From Bacillota bacterium (lineage in GTDB: Bacteria; Bacillota_I; Bacilli_A; RF39; UBA660): a DNA stretch of 64,000 nt. The notes under the pieces are model-generated. The model saw only the letters and a program-made list of their open reading frames with translations, ran no database searches and was not told the DNA's origin. The DNA lies in contig JAEWBI010000037.1 of assembly GCA_023391185.1 (NCBI GenBank), positions 1 through 64,000 on the forward strand. Reading direction: 5' to 3'. The position numbers and the translations under genes are program-made. Positions 1 through 9,793 of this stretch are shown here, in pieces (positions within the stretch are counted from its first letter, which is position 1; every line of letters starts with the position of its first letter).

Positions 1-1
1 A

Positions 2-2935
2 CAGCATACAGAGCAGAATACAAAAAAAGCTCTACAAGCTGTTGAAAAAGGCGCTGCTACATATTTTGCTGGTCCAGAAGGGGCAGCTGCAGTAAATGCA
101 CTCCATAGCGCTCCTGTTGTAGGTAAAGCACTAAATAAAGTAGAAGATAAAGCTGTTGAAAAGTTAGGTAAAAATAAGAATGTTGCAAATATTGCAAATA
201 AATTAGGTGATAGCGGTATTACTGATGCAGCCAACCAAGGCTTGGATGCAGTTGGTGCTGCAGGCGGTGCAACTGGTGGTGCAGGTGCTGCTGCTGGAGG
301 TGCTGCCTCTAAAGCAGGTAATGCTACAGGTGCAGCAAACGCAACATCTGGAGCAAGTTCTTCAGCTACATCAGCTTCAAAAGCTATTAATGATAAATTT
401 GATAAAATGCCTCGCTTTTTAAAAGGCAGTAATAATGATAATGAAAGTTCTGGTCAAGAAGGTGGTGGCGAAGAAATTTCACCATCTGAAAGAACAGCTC
501 GTGATGTTAAAAAAGCTGCAAAAATAATTAAAATGATTGGTCCTTTTATTCCTTATATTGCTGGTATAATAGTTACAGTTTTAGTAATTGTCATGGTTAT
601 GGCTGAAATAATGGTTATTAGGGATAAGATTGTAGGAGCAATTGTTGGAGTTATAAAATTCGAACAAAAATTACAAAATTTCGTTACAGGTGATGGCTGG
701 AATACGGAAGATGAAGCCTTTTTTCTTCGTCTAAAGGAAGCCTATATAAATTTTAATGAAAGTTCTAATGAGACACTGGATATTCCTTTAATAGCTGCTA
801 CTATTCATTATTCAAAAATAACTGATATGAATAACTGGGATGGTGAAGAAGATGAACATGCTTCGGATATAGGAGAAGGACAACAAAATTATTCTGACTC
901 TCAGGATGCAGGTATAGGAAGTTCTATAGTGGAAACTTTCCAAACGTGGAGCTTTTACCAAGTTGCCAATGTAAAATTAGGTAGTTCTTTAACCTTAATA
1001 CCAGGCCAAAGAGGCCTTTTAGGACATTTAATTAAAACAGATATCGAATGGAGAAGTGTTTGTATTTTAGATGCACCGGGCTATTGGCTAAACTTTTTTG
1101 AGGATATTTTTAATATAACCACTTTAAATGAAGCTATTGAAATGAATAATGGAAGTGTAGGAGCTGGGTTACTTCAAAAGATTAGTGATTTTCTCGGTTT
1201 AGGACTTGGAATGATAACAGCCTTACCTAACTTAATAAGTGATATAGCTGCCTTTGCGGCGCAAGATGCTAGTCTCTTGGATTGGTGGTCGGCCAATGTA
1301 ATATATGAGGCCCGAGAGTTGGTAGAATTTTTCACTAAGGATTATGATGATTCTAGATTAGTTGAGGCCAGTTATTCATATTATAATAATTTGTCTGGTA
1401 CTGGAACTAAATCAGAAGTTTTAATAGAGGGTTATAATGATTATCAATCAAATCAAGATAAACCAGCTAAGGATTCAGAAGATAAATGTATAATAAATGT
1501 GCCAGTTCCAGAAGTTGTTAGAACTATGGATTACAAGTCATATTATCGCTATCTAGTAAATGTATATATACCAGTTACTTATTATAGAGGATTAACATTA
1601 GATGTGGATTATACTTTCCTTGAAGTTGTTAATATAGCTAATGATATATTTGATCAAAAATATTTGTATGATTATTTAGTTGGTGAAGATGAAGAAAATG
1701 CAAATAGTGGTTGTGATTATAATTTCTCTGGTTCCTCCTCGGAAAAAGTAAGTGTCGACAAAAATATGATAGATAACCTATATGTTAATGTAATGTCAGG
1801 AAGTTGTAGTAGTGTAAATAGCTGTAATTTGGTTGAGGAAACAGTATCTTTAAGAGATTATGTTATGGGTGTTGTATATCGAGAAATAGGTGCCTCAACC
1901 AGTGATAATGCTGAATATCTTAAAGCTAATATTATAGCTGCTAAGAGCTTTACAGTTGGTAGAAGAACAGCGACGCAAAATGGTGATAAGTATTACATAA
2001 ATATGTTAAATAGTACTAATGATCAAGTATACTGTAGTGTAACAAAAGGATGTTTAAATGCCTCTAGTAATAGTAAACCAGCACCTTCTTCTTCTTTACT
2101 TGAATATTTAGGTAAGCTATACGATGAAGTGTATAACGAGTTTCTTTATAATTCTTCAGGAAGTACTTTTACTGGATATTATAGAGCCAAGGAATCACAA
2201 TGTATTGGAGCTAATTTAGCAGGTTCATGCTTAGGGCAAACTGATAGTAGGACAATGGCGGACACAGGAAAAAATTATCAGGCAATATTAGGACATTTTT
2301 ATGTTAACCCTATAGGTCTTGTGGATATTTCTACTGGTAATTTTAGTGTAGGTGTTATGCAGTGTATATCATCTGGACTTAAACTTGGAACTGATGGATA
2401 CTATATTCGTACAACAGAGCCAGAATCAACTAATATCTATTTCAACTCCCCATATGTTTCTGATTCTAATAGAGGACAGTGTGTATGGTATGTAAAAGGT
2501 AGAGCACAGGAAATTATTGCAAATTCAATAGCAGACACTTCAAAAAAAGAGACTGCTAAAGATGCAATAACTGGTATGAATGGAAATGGTAATCAGTGGT
2601 ACGCAGAACAGTTAACTAAGGTTTTTGGTAGTAGTCAAGATTATAAATTACCAAAAGCAGGTGCTATAGCGGTATACGATTGGACTGATGCTGAATGCTT
2701 ATCTTATTGGCAGAGAAGAGGACAAAGTACTTGCGTTACTAAGTATGGACATTCTTTAATCGTTGAATCTGTTGAAGGAGACAATGTGTCAATATCTCAA
2801 GGATGGACAAGTTGTTCAACTGGTAGTCCAGCATGGAATTGTGTAGAATTTAGTTATTCTACACATCCAGTATCTTACATGAAAGATCTTGGTGGAGGAT
2901 ACAAATTTATTGGGTATATATATCTGTTAAATTAA
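2..2935 (+). CDS. Membrane-anchored SpoIID-like plus CHAP cell-wall hydrolase, T4SS-associated (5' partial)
   Basis: The frame is open from base 2, so the true start lies left of the window; 977 residues are visible. In order: an Ala/Gly-rich low-complexity stretch (about residues 1-130), one or two membrane spans (about 178-210), a long extracellular region, a SpoIID-like domain (about 600-760, with SLRDYVMGVVYREIGAS followed by an AAKSFTVGRR helix) and a C-terminal CHAP amidase/endopeptidase domain (about 815-975, Cys in RGQCVWYV, His in YGHSLIVE). SpoIID family proteins cleave glycan strands and CHAP domains cut peptide bridges, so the inferred role is opening peptidoglycan for a secretion channel. 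A lipoprotein and a VirD4-like ATPase follow within 12 bp each, which suggests one operon. Domain calls are by motif; the T4SS role is inferred from context. Confidence 0.75.
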   Translation, partial: QHTEQNTKKALQAVEKGAATYFAGPEGAAAVNALHSAPVVGKALNKVEDKAVEKLGKNKNVANIANKLGDSGITDAANQGLDAVGAAGGATGGAGAAAGGAASKAGNATGAANATSGASSSATSASKAINDKFDKMPRFLKGSNNDNESSGQEGGGEEISPSERTARDVKKAAKIIKMIGPFIPYIAGIIVTVLVIVMVMAEIMVIRDKIVGAIVGVIKFEQKLQNFVTGDGWNTEDEAFFLRLKEAYINFNESSNETLDIPLIAATIHYSKITDMNNWDGEEDEHASDIGEGQQNYSDSQDAGIGSSIVETFQTWSFYQVANVKLGSSLTLIPGQRGLLGHLIKTDIEWRSVCILDAPGYWLNFFEDIFNITTLNEAIEMNNGSVGAGLLQKISDFLGLGLGMITALPNLISDIAAFAAQDASLLDWWSANVIYEARELVEFFTKDYDDSRLVEASYSYYNNLSGTGTKSEVLIEGYNDYQSNQDKPAKDSEDKCIINVPVPEVVRTMDYKSYYRYLVNVYIPVTYYRGLTLDVDYTFLEVVNIANDIFDQKYLYDYLVGEDEENANSGCDYNFSGSSSEKVSVDKNMIDNLYVNVMSGSCSSVNSCNLVEETVSLRDYVMGVVYREIGASTSDNAEYLKANIIAAKSFTVGRRTATQNGDKYYINMLNSTNDQVYCSVTKGCLNASSNSKPAPSSSLLEYLGKLYDEVYNEFLYNSSGSTFTGYYRAKESQCIGANLAGSCLGQTDSRTMADTGKNYQAILGHFYVNPIGLVDISTGNFSVGVMQCISSGLKLGTDGYYIRTTEPESTNIYFNSPYVSDSNRGQCVWYVKGRAQEIIANSIADTSKKETAKDAITGMNGNGNQWYAEQLTKVFGSSQDYKLPKAGAIAVYDWTDAECLSYWQRRGQSTCVTKYGHSLIVESVEGDNVSISQGWTSCSTGSPAWNCVEFSYSTHPVSYMKDLGGGYKFIGYIYLLN

Positions 2936-2946
2936 GGAGGACAGTA

Positions 2947-3609
2947 ATGAATAAAAAAGTATTATTAGTATTATTAATTTCTGTATTTTCCTTAACAGGT
3001 TGTAGTGCAAAGTGCGAGATGGAAATAAAAAATGGTAAGATAACTGAAAACATTTCCATCTCTATACCAAATGAATATAGTGATAAAAAAATAAATGATT
3101 TAATTGAATATTATGGAGTTAACAATAACTCATCTTTTAAACAAAAAATAACTAAGAGTGGTTCAATTATGGATATTTCATTAACTGGCAAAACAGAAAA
3201 ACTAGACTCATTTTTTAATGATGATGATAGTTTTATAAATAAATGTTATAATAAGATTAGTTTTTTATTAGAAGATGGTAATTATTATATTGGAACTTCT
3301 AAAGGATTTAATTGTTTAACTTATGATTACATGGAACTAGATAAAATTAGTATAAGCATAAAGACATATAACAAAGTTTATGATAATAATGCGGATGATG
3401 TTAAAGGTAATATTTATACTTGGAACATAAATAGATCTAATGTTTTAACTCATAGTATGATGTTTGTTGTAAGTAAAAATGATTATGTATGGTATTATAA
3501 ATATAGATATTTATTTGGTGGTTTAATAGCAGTTGGTTCATTATTTATGCTTATATATTTGATATACTTAACGTTTAAATCATCTAGTAACAGAGCAAAT
3601 AAAATTTAG
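2947..3609 (+). CDS. Lipoprotein with C-terminal membrane anchor
   Basis: 220 residues. The N-terminus is a type II signal peptide with lipobox LTGC (Cys19), and a second hydrophobic segment near residues 186-208 is followed by a short basic tail. The mature part should sit outside the membrane, tethered at both ends. RBS GGAGG lies 6-7 bases before ATG. It sits between the SpoIID/CHAP protein and the VirD4-like ATPase with gaps of 11-12 bp, so it is probably a structural part of the same apparatus. I do not recognise a family. Confidence 0.7.
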   Translation: MNKKVLLVLLISVFSLTGCSAKCEMEIKNGKITENISISIPNEYSDKKINDLIEYYGVNNNSSFKQKITKSGSIMDISLTGKTEKLDSFFNDDDSFINKCYNKISFLLEDGNYYIGTSKGFNCLTYDYMELDKISISIKTYNKVYDNNADDVKGNIYTWNINRSNVLTHSMMFVVSKNDYVWYYKYRYLFGGLIAVGSLFMLIYLIYLTFKSSSNRANKI

Positions 3610-3621
3610 GAGGTAAAGCAA

Positions 3622-6396
3622 ATGAAATTGAAATTCAGAGCAGATGCAAAGGACATAGTAATATTTGTTATATTTTGTATAGTACTATTGTATATATGCT
3701 CAATAGCAGTATTGAATTTATCAGAATTTTCTAAATACGGGACATTTTATGGATTAAATCCATTTCCTGCTTTTTCTTCTGAATATATATTTCCAACTTT
3801 AGTAATATTCATTTTTGCTCTAGCAGCTATTATGATGAGTGTTTCTTCATACTTTTTTGATAGAGAAAAAGGAATCGGTATTAGTACTGATGCTAAAAAG
3901 GAAAAAGGTTATTCAAGATGGTGTACTGACAAAGAAATGAAAAAAGTTTTAAAACCAGTTTTAGCTGATTCAAAAACTAGTGAATTTGCGGGTATACCAA
4001 TAATGAATGATGGTAAAAAAATATGGGTTGATGATGGTGAATTTCATACTTTAGTTATAGGTTCTACTGGTTCTGGTAAGACTGAGATGTCTATTCAGCC
4101 GATGGTAAAAGTTCTTGCTAAAAAAGGTGAGTCTATGATAATCACCGATCCAAAAGGCGAAATATATGAAAAAAATGCCTTAGAACTTAAGGAAAAAGGA
4201 TATAACATTGTTCTTTTAAATTTTAGAAATCCACAGAATGGTAATTGTTGGAATCCACTTAATTTACCATATCAATTATATTGTGATAAAAATCAAGATA
4301 AAGCATGCGAATTATTGGAAGATTTGGCTCTAAATATTCTTTATGATGAATCATCAAAGGGACAAGATCCATTCTGGGAGAAAACATCTGCTGACTATTT
4401 TGCAGGTTTGTCTCTAGCATTATTTGAGGATGCTAAAGCTGAAGAAATAAACTTAAACAGTATAAATCTAATGACTACTGCTGGTGAAGATAAAATAGGT
4501 AATACAACTTATATAAAAGAATATTTTAGTGATAAAGATCAAGGATCACCAGCATACATAAATGTTGCAAGTACTTTGATGGCACCAAATGAAACAAAAA
4601 GTAGTATATTATCTGTATTTAAACAAAAGATTAAGTTGTTCTCTTCTCGTGAAAACCTATCTGAAATGCTTTCACATAGTGATTTTGATATGCATGAAAT
4701 TGGTCGTAAGAAAACAGCTGTGTTTATAGTAATACAAGATGAGAAAAAAACATATCATTCTCTTGTTACTATTTTCTTAAAACAATGTTATGAGACACTA
4801 ATTAGTGTTGCACAAGAGTGTGGTGGCCATTTACCATATAGAACAAATTTTATTTTGGATGAATTTGCCAATATGCCTCCACTTAAAGATGTGACTACAA
4901 TGGTAACTGCAGCTCGTAGTAGACATATTAAATTCACTTTTGTTATACAAAACTTTGCTCAACTTTATGAAGTATATGGCAAAGAAAATGGCGAAACTAT
5001 TAAGGGTAACTGTGGTAATATAATTTACTTAATAAGTAGTGAATTATCAGCTTTGGAAGAAATAAGTAAACTTTGTGGTGAAGTTAAATCAAAAGATAAA
5101 GATAAAACTGATTCAAGACCACTTGTTACAGTAAGTGATTTACAAAGACTTCCTCAGTGGACACTTATAGCAATTCGCATACGTATGATGCCTTTTAAAA
5201 CAAAACTTACTCCTAACTGGCAAATGGTTAAGAATAATAATTGGGGAAATAATTATGATTTAGCTACATATCCAGTAAGGGAGAAGGGAATTGTACAAAC
5301 ATTTAATATAAAACAATTTGTAGACAAGAAAAAAGAAGAAAAAGTTACAAATATGTTAAATAATATAACAGGCGGTTCTTCAAAACCTGCCGATACAGGA
5401 TTCAATCCATTTTTAAGTCAGAAACCTTCTCCAAAGCCAAATCCTGGTGGGTTTGATGTAGATGAAATGGTTCGAAGAATTGATGCAAAGATTGCTGAAT
5501 TAGAAGAAGAAGAAAGACAAGAAAAAGCAAGATTAGCAGAAAAAAATAGTATAGTAAGTAATGAAATTGCTTTTGATAGCAGTATTGAGAATGTTGATAA
5601 AAATAGTGTTGTTAAACCAAATGACATCTCAATTATGCAGCCTGTAACTAAGGCAGATGATCAACAGGAAGATAACAATAGTTTATTAAATGGGCTTTTA
5701 AATCTTTCAACAACTACTAGAATTCCAGATATGGAAGTGAAAAATTCTAACTTCAAAGAATTTGAAAATAAGGAAATTAAAGCACCAGAAAGTAATGATA
5801 ATTTATTGAAATCTATTACAACAATGATTGAGCAAGATGATGATATTGATTCTGAAGATGAAGGTAAATTTTTTGGTCTTCCAGAAGTTGATACGAGTGT
5901 ATTAAAAAATAATTCTTTTAAACCGGAAGAAAAAGAAAAAATTGATAATAGTAACGGTATTCAGCTCTTTGACTTCATTGTTCCAGTAGCAGAAGAACAA
6001 ACAAAAACAGACGAATCAACTGATATTTCGAGTGATCAAGTAAAAGAAGATACACAGATACCTGGAGGCATAATAAATGATATTTTACCAATTTCTTCAA
6101 TTCCAAAACAGGAATTAGAACCGATTGATTCTATTCCAGAAGATTTGAAGGTTGTAAAACCAGTGGAAGAAAATATTATTATACCTGAATTAGATAATTT
6201 AAAATTTATTAAACCTGTTATTGACTCAAACAATGTTGACAAAACAGTAAGTAGTAATTCTGAAATAAAGCAAAAAGAAAGCAAAAAAGAGAATTTAGTC
6301 GAAAAGAATACTAATAAATTAGAATCAAAAGTTATTAATAATAATTATGTGACTGATGATCAATTCTTTGATGATTTCTTTAATGATGAAGATTAA
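3622..6396 (+). CDS. VirD4/TraG-like type IV coupling ATPase
   Basis: 924 residues. Two N-terminal membrane spans (about 10-30 and 55-80), Walker A GSTGSGKTE near residue 149, Walker B-like NFILDEFANMPP near 410-420, and the family pattern AARSRHIKFTFVIQNFAQL just after. Coupling proteins are hexameric ATPases that bring substrates to a type IV secretion channel. The last 330 or so residues are acidic, Asn/Glu-rich and low in complexity, longer than in typical VirD4 proteins; this tail may bind substrates or partners (inference). RBS AGGAGG precedes the ATG. No relaxase or VirB4 is visible, but the left part of the cluster is outside the window. Confidence 0.88.
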   Translation: MKLKFRADAKDIVIFVIFCIVLLYICSIAVLNLSEFSKYGTFYGLNPFPAFSSEYIFPTLVIFIFALAAIMMSVSSYFFDREKGIGISTDAKKEKGYSRWCTDKEMKKVLKPVLADSKTSEFAGIPIMNDGKKIWVDDGEFHTLVIGSTGSGKTEMSIQPMVKVLAKKGESMIITDPKGEIYEKNALELKEKGYNIVLLNFRNPQNGNCWNPLNLPYQLYCDKNQDKACELLEDLALNILYDESSKGQDPFWEKTSADYFAGLSLALFEDAKAEEINLNSINLMTTAGEDKIGNTTYIKEYFSDKDQGSPAYINVASTLMAPNETKSSILSVFKQKIKLFSSRENLSEMLSHSDFDMHEIGRKKTAVFIVIQDEKKTYHSLVTIFLKQCYETLISVAQECGGHLPYRTNFILDEFANMPPLKDVTTMVTAARSRHIKFTFVIQNFAQLYEVYGKENGETIKGNCGNIIYLISSELSALEEISKLCGEVKSKDKDKTDSRPLVTVSDLQRLPQWTLIAIRIRMMPFKTKLTPNWQMVKNNNWGNNYDLATYPVREKGIVQTFNIKQFVDKKKEEKVTNMLNNITGGSSKPADTGFNPFLSQKPSPKPNPGGFDVDEMVRRIDAKIAELEEEERQEKARLAEKNSIVSNEIAFDSSIENVDKNSVVKPNDISIMQPVTKADDQQEDNNSLLNGLLNLSTTTRIPDMEVKNSNFKEFENKEIKAPESNDNLLKSITTMIEQDDDIDSEDEGKFFGLPEVDTSVLKNNSFKPEEKEKIDNSNGIQLFDFIVPVAEEQTKTDESTDISSDQVKEDTQIPGGIINDILPISSIPKQELEPIDSIPEDLKVVKPVEENIIIPELDNLKFIKPVIDSNNVDKTVSSNSEIKQKESKKENLVEKNTNKLESKVINNNYVTDDQFFDDFFNDED

Positions 6397-6404
6397 TTAA
6401 AAGA

Positions 6405-6450
6405 ACCACCTAACTATATAATATAAACATATTATATAGTAGGTGGTTTT
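6405..6450 (+). promoter_or_regulatory. Long hairpin that sequesters the rhodanese RBS, possibly also a terminator
   Basis: Arms 6405-6424 and 6429-6447 pair over about 19 bp with one bulged A (6413). The 3' arm contains AGGTGG, the only Shine-Dalgarno for the ATG at 6451, and ends in a four-T run. The structure could end the upstream operon and/or hold the downstream start closed. Confidence 0.6.
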
Positions 6451-6732
6451 ATGTTTAAAAGTGTAGATATGAATGAATTAAAGAAGCTAATAGGTAATAT
6501 TAATATAATTGATATTAGAGATACTGATGAGTATAATGACGGTCATATTCCAACTAGTATTAATATACCAAATAGTAAAATTATGATTAATCCAGAATAC
6601 TATTTGAATAAGTCAAAAAAGTATTACATATATTGTCAATTTGGTAAAACAAGTATAAAAACTTGTGTTTATTTAAACAAGATTGGCTATGATGTAATAA
6701 ACGTCATTGGTGGTTATCAAAAGTATGCATAA
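6451..6732 (+). CDS. Rhodanese-domain protein
   Basis: 93 residues, a single rhodanese-like domain: N-terminal IIDIRDTDEYNDGHIPTSINIP and an active-site loop CQFGKTS whose Cys would carry the persulfide. Such stand-alone domains move sulfane sulfur in the cytoplasm. The RBS lies inside the hairpin at 6405-6447. A hairpin terminator follows at 6751, so it seems to be a short transcript of its own or a read-through gene of the upstream operon. Confidence 0.8.
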   Translation: MFKSVDMNELKKLIGNINIIDIRDTDEYNDGHIPTSINIPNSKIMINPEYYLNKSKKYYIYCQFGKTSIKTCVYLNKIGYDVINVIGGYQKYA

Positions 6733-6750
6733 TTAAATATTTGTAATTAT

Positions 6751-6777
6751 AAAATAGAAATGTATATTTCTATTTTT
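6751..6777 (+). terminator. Intrinsic terminator after the rhodanese gene
   Basis: Arms AAAATAGAAAT (6751-6761) and ATTTCTATTTT (6766-6776) with a 4-nt loop and a T run. AT-rich, so moderate strength. Confidence 0.6.
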
Positions 6778-6885
6778 GTTGATGTAAACTATACAGTGTA
6801 TAAACAGTTATTGACACTACAAAGTAAAACATTGAACTATATATATAAAACTTACAATTTTTTCACAAAAAAGAATGTTTTTTTA

Positions 6886-6894
6886 TGGTAAAAT
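6886..6894 (+). promoter_or_regulatory. Extended -10 promoter for gpmI
   Basis: TGG TAAAAT, a TGN-extended -10, about 25 bp before the gene; no good -35 at 17 bp. The same TGN-TATAAT form precedes many genes here. Confidence 0.5.
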
Positions 6895-6919
6895 ATATCA
6901 TAGGACAAGGAGATGACAG

Positions 6920-8419
6920 ATGATGAAACCTATAGTGTTATGCATCTTAGATGGTGTAGGTATAAGGAATAGCGTGCATGGCAATGCTTTTGCACAAGCT
7001 AATAAACCAAATTTTGATTTGTTATGGAATAAATATCCACACAGTTTACTTGAGGCAAGTGGAGAATTAGTAGGACTTCCTCATGGGCAAATGGGCAATA
7101 GTGAGGTAGGGCACATGAATATTGGTGCTGGTAGAATTGTTTATCAACCTCTACAATTAATAAACGAAAAGATAAAGAATGGTGATTTTTTCAAAAACGA
7201 AGAATATATAAAAGTAATGAAATATGTTAATGAAAAAGATTCTAAGTTACATATTTTTGGGCTACTAAGTGATGGTGGAATTCATTCACATATTAATCAT
7301 TTATTCGCTATACTTGATATGGCAAAAAATAATGGAATAAAAAAATTATATTTGCATATGTTTTTAGACGGAAGAGATACTCTGCCTGAAGTTGCCGAAA
7401 CTTATTTAGATATGTTGTCTAATAAAATCAAAGAGATTGATTTAGGAATTATAGCTACTATTTCTGGAAGATATTATGCAATGGATAGAGATAATAGATG
7501 GGATAGAGTTATGCTTGCTTATAAAGCTATCACTGAAGCAGATGGAATTGAATATGATAATTATCATGACGCTATAAAAGATAGCTATCAAAATAAAATA
7601 TATGATGAGTTTGTGTTACCAACAGTTTTAGATAAAAATGGAGTGGTTGAAGAAAATGATGGTTTAATTTTATTTAATTATAGACCAGATAGAGGAAGAG
7701 AATTATTTAGTGCATTAACTAATCCAAAATTTGTTGGTTTTGAAAGAAAGTTTATTAAGAATTTGAAATTAGTTACTATGATGCCACTTAGTGATGAAGT
7801 AATAAATTCAACTGCATTTGATAATCAAAACTTAGCTAATACTCTAGGTGAATATTTGGCAAGTAGTGGCAAAAAACAATTAAGAATAGCTGAAACTGAA
7901 AAATATGCTCATGTCACTTATTTCTTTGATGGTGGCATTGAAAAAGAATTAGATGGCTGTGATAGGATTTTGATACCGTCACCAAAAGTAGCAACATATG
8001 ATTTAAAACCAGAAATGAGTGCTAGAGAAATAACTAATAAACTTATTGATGTGGTTGCTGATTATGATGTAGTAATTATTAATTACGCAAATGGTGATAT
8101 GGTTGGTCATACAGGAGTAATACCTGCTGCTATAGATGCGGTTGAATGTGTCGATGATTGTTTAGGAAAATTATACAAGAAAGTTGAAGAACTTGAAGGG
8201 ACTTTATTAGTAACTGCTGATCATGGCAATTGTGATTGGATGCTTGATGATAATAATAATGTAATAACAAGTCATTCAACTAGTTTAGTACCTTTCATTA
8301 TTAATAAGGATGTAGAATTAAAAGATGGGAAGCTTGCTGATATAGCACCAACTATTTTAAGCATATTAAATCTTCCTATTCCCGAAGAAATGACTGGAAG
8401 TATACTTATTAAAAGATGA
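6920..8419 (+). CDS. gpmI: 2,3-bisphosphoglycerate-independent phosphoglycerate mutase
   Basis: 499 residues, normal family length. Interconverts 3- and 2-phosphoglycerate in glycolysis, in the cytoplasm, using two Mn ions and a phosphoserine intermediate. Visible motifs: LCILDGVGI (metal Asp), GQMGNSEVGHMNIGAGR (catalytic Ser), DGRDTLP, and ADHGNCDW (metal ligands) near the C-terminus. AAGGAG at 6907-6912 fits either of two adjacent ATGs (6920 or 6923). It stands apart from other glycolytic genes; the next gene starts 12 bp later and may be co-transcribed. Confidence 0.96.
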   Translation: MMKPIVLCILDGVGIRNSVHGNAFAQANKPNFDLLWNKYPHSLLEASGELVGLPHGQMGNSEVGHMNIGAGRIVYQPLQLINEKIKNGDFFKNEEYIKVMKYVNEKDSKLHIFGLLSDGGIHSHINHLFAILDMAKNNGIKKLYLHMFLDGRDTLPEVAETYLDMLSNKIKEIDLGIIATISGRYYAMDRDNRWDRVMLAYKAITEADGIEYDNYHDAIKDSYQNKIYDEFVLPTVLDKNGVVEENDGLILFNYRPDRGRELFSALTNPKFVGFERKFIKNLKLVTMMPLSDEVINSTAFDNQNLANTLGEYLASSGKKQLRIAETEKYAHVTYFFDGGIEKELDGCDRILIPSPKVATYDLKPEMSAREITNKLIDVVADYDVVIINYANGDMVGHTGVIPAAIDAVECVDDCLGKLYKKVEELEGTLLVTADHGNCDWMLDDNNNVITSHSTSLVPFIINKDVELKDGKLADIAPTILSILNLPIPEEMTGSILIKR

Positions 8420-8430
8420 GGTAACTACTT

Positions 8431-9786
8431 ATGAAAAACAAACCAAAAACAAAATTTAAATTTAAGAAAACAAATATATTTATAGCTTTAAATATATTGT
8501 TTTTGCTTGGATGTTGTATTTTCTATGGTTCGAGACTAGTTTATTATTATAAATTGGAACATCCAAAGATTAAAACGAATGAACCTTTAGTAAAACTAGT
8601 AACACTTAAAAAGAATATTACTAATATTGGTTCAGGTCTGTATAAAACAGATGAGGGATATGTATATAAAGGTAATGATTTAGCAAACTATGTTCAATAT
8701 TCTGGAAGAATATGGCGTATTGTTTCTATAGATTCTGATAATAATATAAAATTAATAACAGACAGTTCTCAAACTTCATTAGTTTGGGGAATCTCTACAG
8801 ATTATAAAAATTCTTATGTTAGATCATGGCTAAATGATGAAGATAATGATATAAAGTCATTTTATGAAAGCTTAACAGGTACTAGCGTTTTAGTTAAAAC
8901 AAAAACTTGTACGGATATTGTTACAGAGAAGAAAATCACTTGTAAAGAATTTGCAGAGGATAATATTGGTTTACTATCTGCATATGAGTATCAACTTGCA
9001 GGTGGTGAAGATAGTTATCTTAATATTAAGCAGTATTGGTGGACAAGTAACATTAATAGTGATAAAACAGCATGGTATGTTTATTCAAAAGGTAGTTTAA
9101 ATGATACTTCCTATTCTGGCACAATGTATTATAGTTATGGAGTTAGACCAACAATTACTATTAAAGGAACTGCTCAAGTAAAAAATGGTGATGGTAGTAG
9201 TGAAACTCCATATAACCTTGATGGTTCAACTTCTAATGTATTAAATGAGAAATATGTTGGAAATTATATAAGTTACAGTAATTATATTTGGAGAATTATA
9301 GAAAAAGATGAAGGCTATGTGAAAATTGTTATGGATGGCGTAATAAAAAATGGTGATGATGATTATTATACATCTTTTGGAAAAAGTAATTATCTTTCAG
9401 CAGATTCTACCATCGGTTCTTATTTAAATAAAACTTTTTATAATAGTTTAACAAATAAGGATTATGTTTTAAAACATAGTTTTTATGCTGGAAGATATGA
9501 TAATACTAACAAGTATGATTTTAATGAAATTACAAAGTATAATGAAACATTTAAAATTGGATTATTACAACTTGGTGAATTATTTGTTACAGATGTTCCA
9601 AAATATTTTTTATCAACTAGAACAAAGACTACTGATAACAATATATATCAAGTTTTAGATGATGGTCGTATATATGCTGGTGATTTAACTGATGAATTAA
9701 GGCTAAGACCGACACTTTATTTAAAACCTGAGTTGACAGTAAGCTCAGGAAACGGAACAAAGAAAGAGCCATATATGATAGGGTAG
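8431..9786 (+). CDS. Membrane-anchored extracellular protein with a duplicated domain (DUF6273-like)
   Basis: 451 residues. A basic N-terminus and one membrane span (about 16-38) are followed by two related extracellular units of about 190 residues. Each begins with a YSG/N-IWRI pattern (YSGRIWRIVSI; YSNYIWRIIEK) and ends RPTI/L...NGDGSSETPYNL or NGTKKEPYMI, a clear internal duplication. The pattern resembles DUF6273-type modules of gut Firmicutes, but that match is from memory. Function unknown. It ends 7 bp before the phosphodiester glycosidase gene, so both may act at the cell surface. Confidence 0.6.
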   Translation: MKNKPKTKFKFKKTNIFIALNILFLLGCCIFYGSRLVYYYKLEHPKIKTNEPLVKLVTLKKNITNIGSGLYKTDEGYVYKGNDLANYVQYSGRIWRIVSIDSDNNIKLITDSSQTSLVWGISTDYKNSYVRSWLNDEDNDIKSFYESLTGTSVLVKTKTCTDIVTEKKITCKEFAEDNIGLLSAYEYQLAGGEDSYLNIKQYWWTSNINSDKTAWYVYSKGSLNDTSYSGTMYYSYGVRPTITIKGTAQVKNGDGSSETPYNLDGSTSNVLNEKYVGNYISYSNYIWRIIEKDEGYVKIVMDGVIKNGDDDYYTSFGKSNYLSADSTIGSYLNKTFYNSLTNKDYVLKHSFYAGRYDNTNKYDFNEITKYNETFKIGLLQLGELFVTDVPKYFLSTRTKTTDNNIYQVLDDGRIYAGDLTDELRLRPTLYLKPELTVSSGNGTKKEPYMIG

Positions 9787-9793
9787 GTGACAT

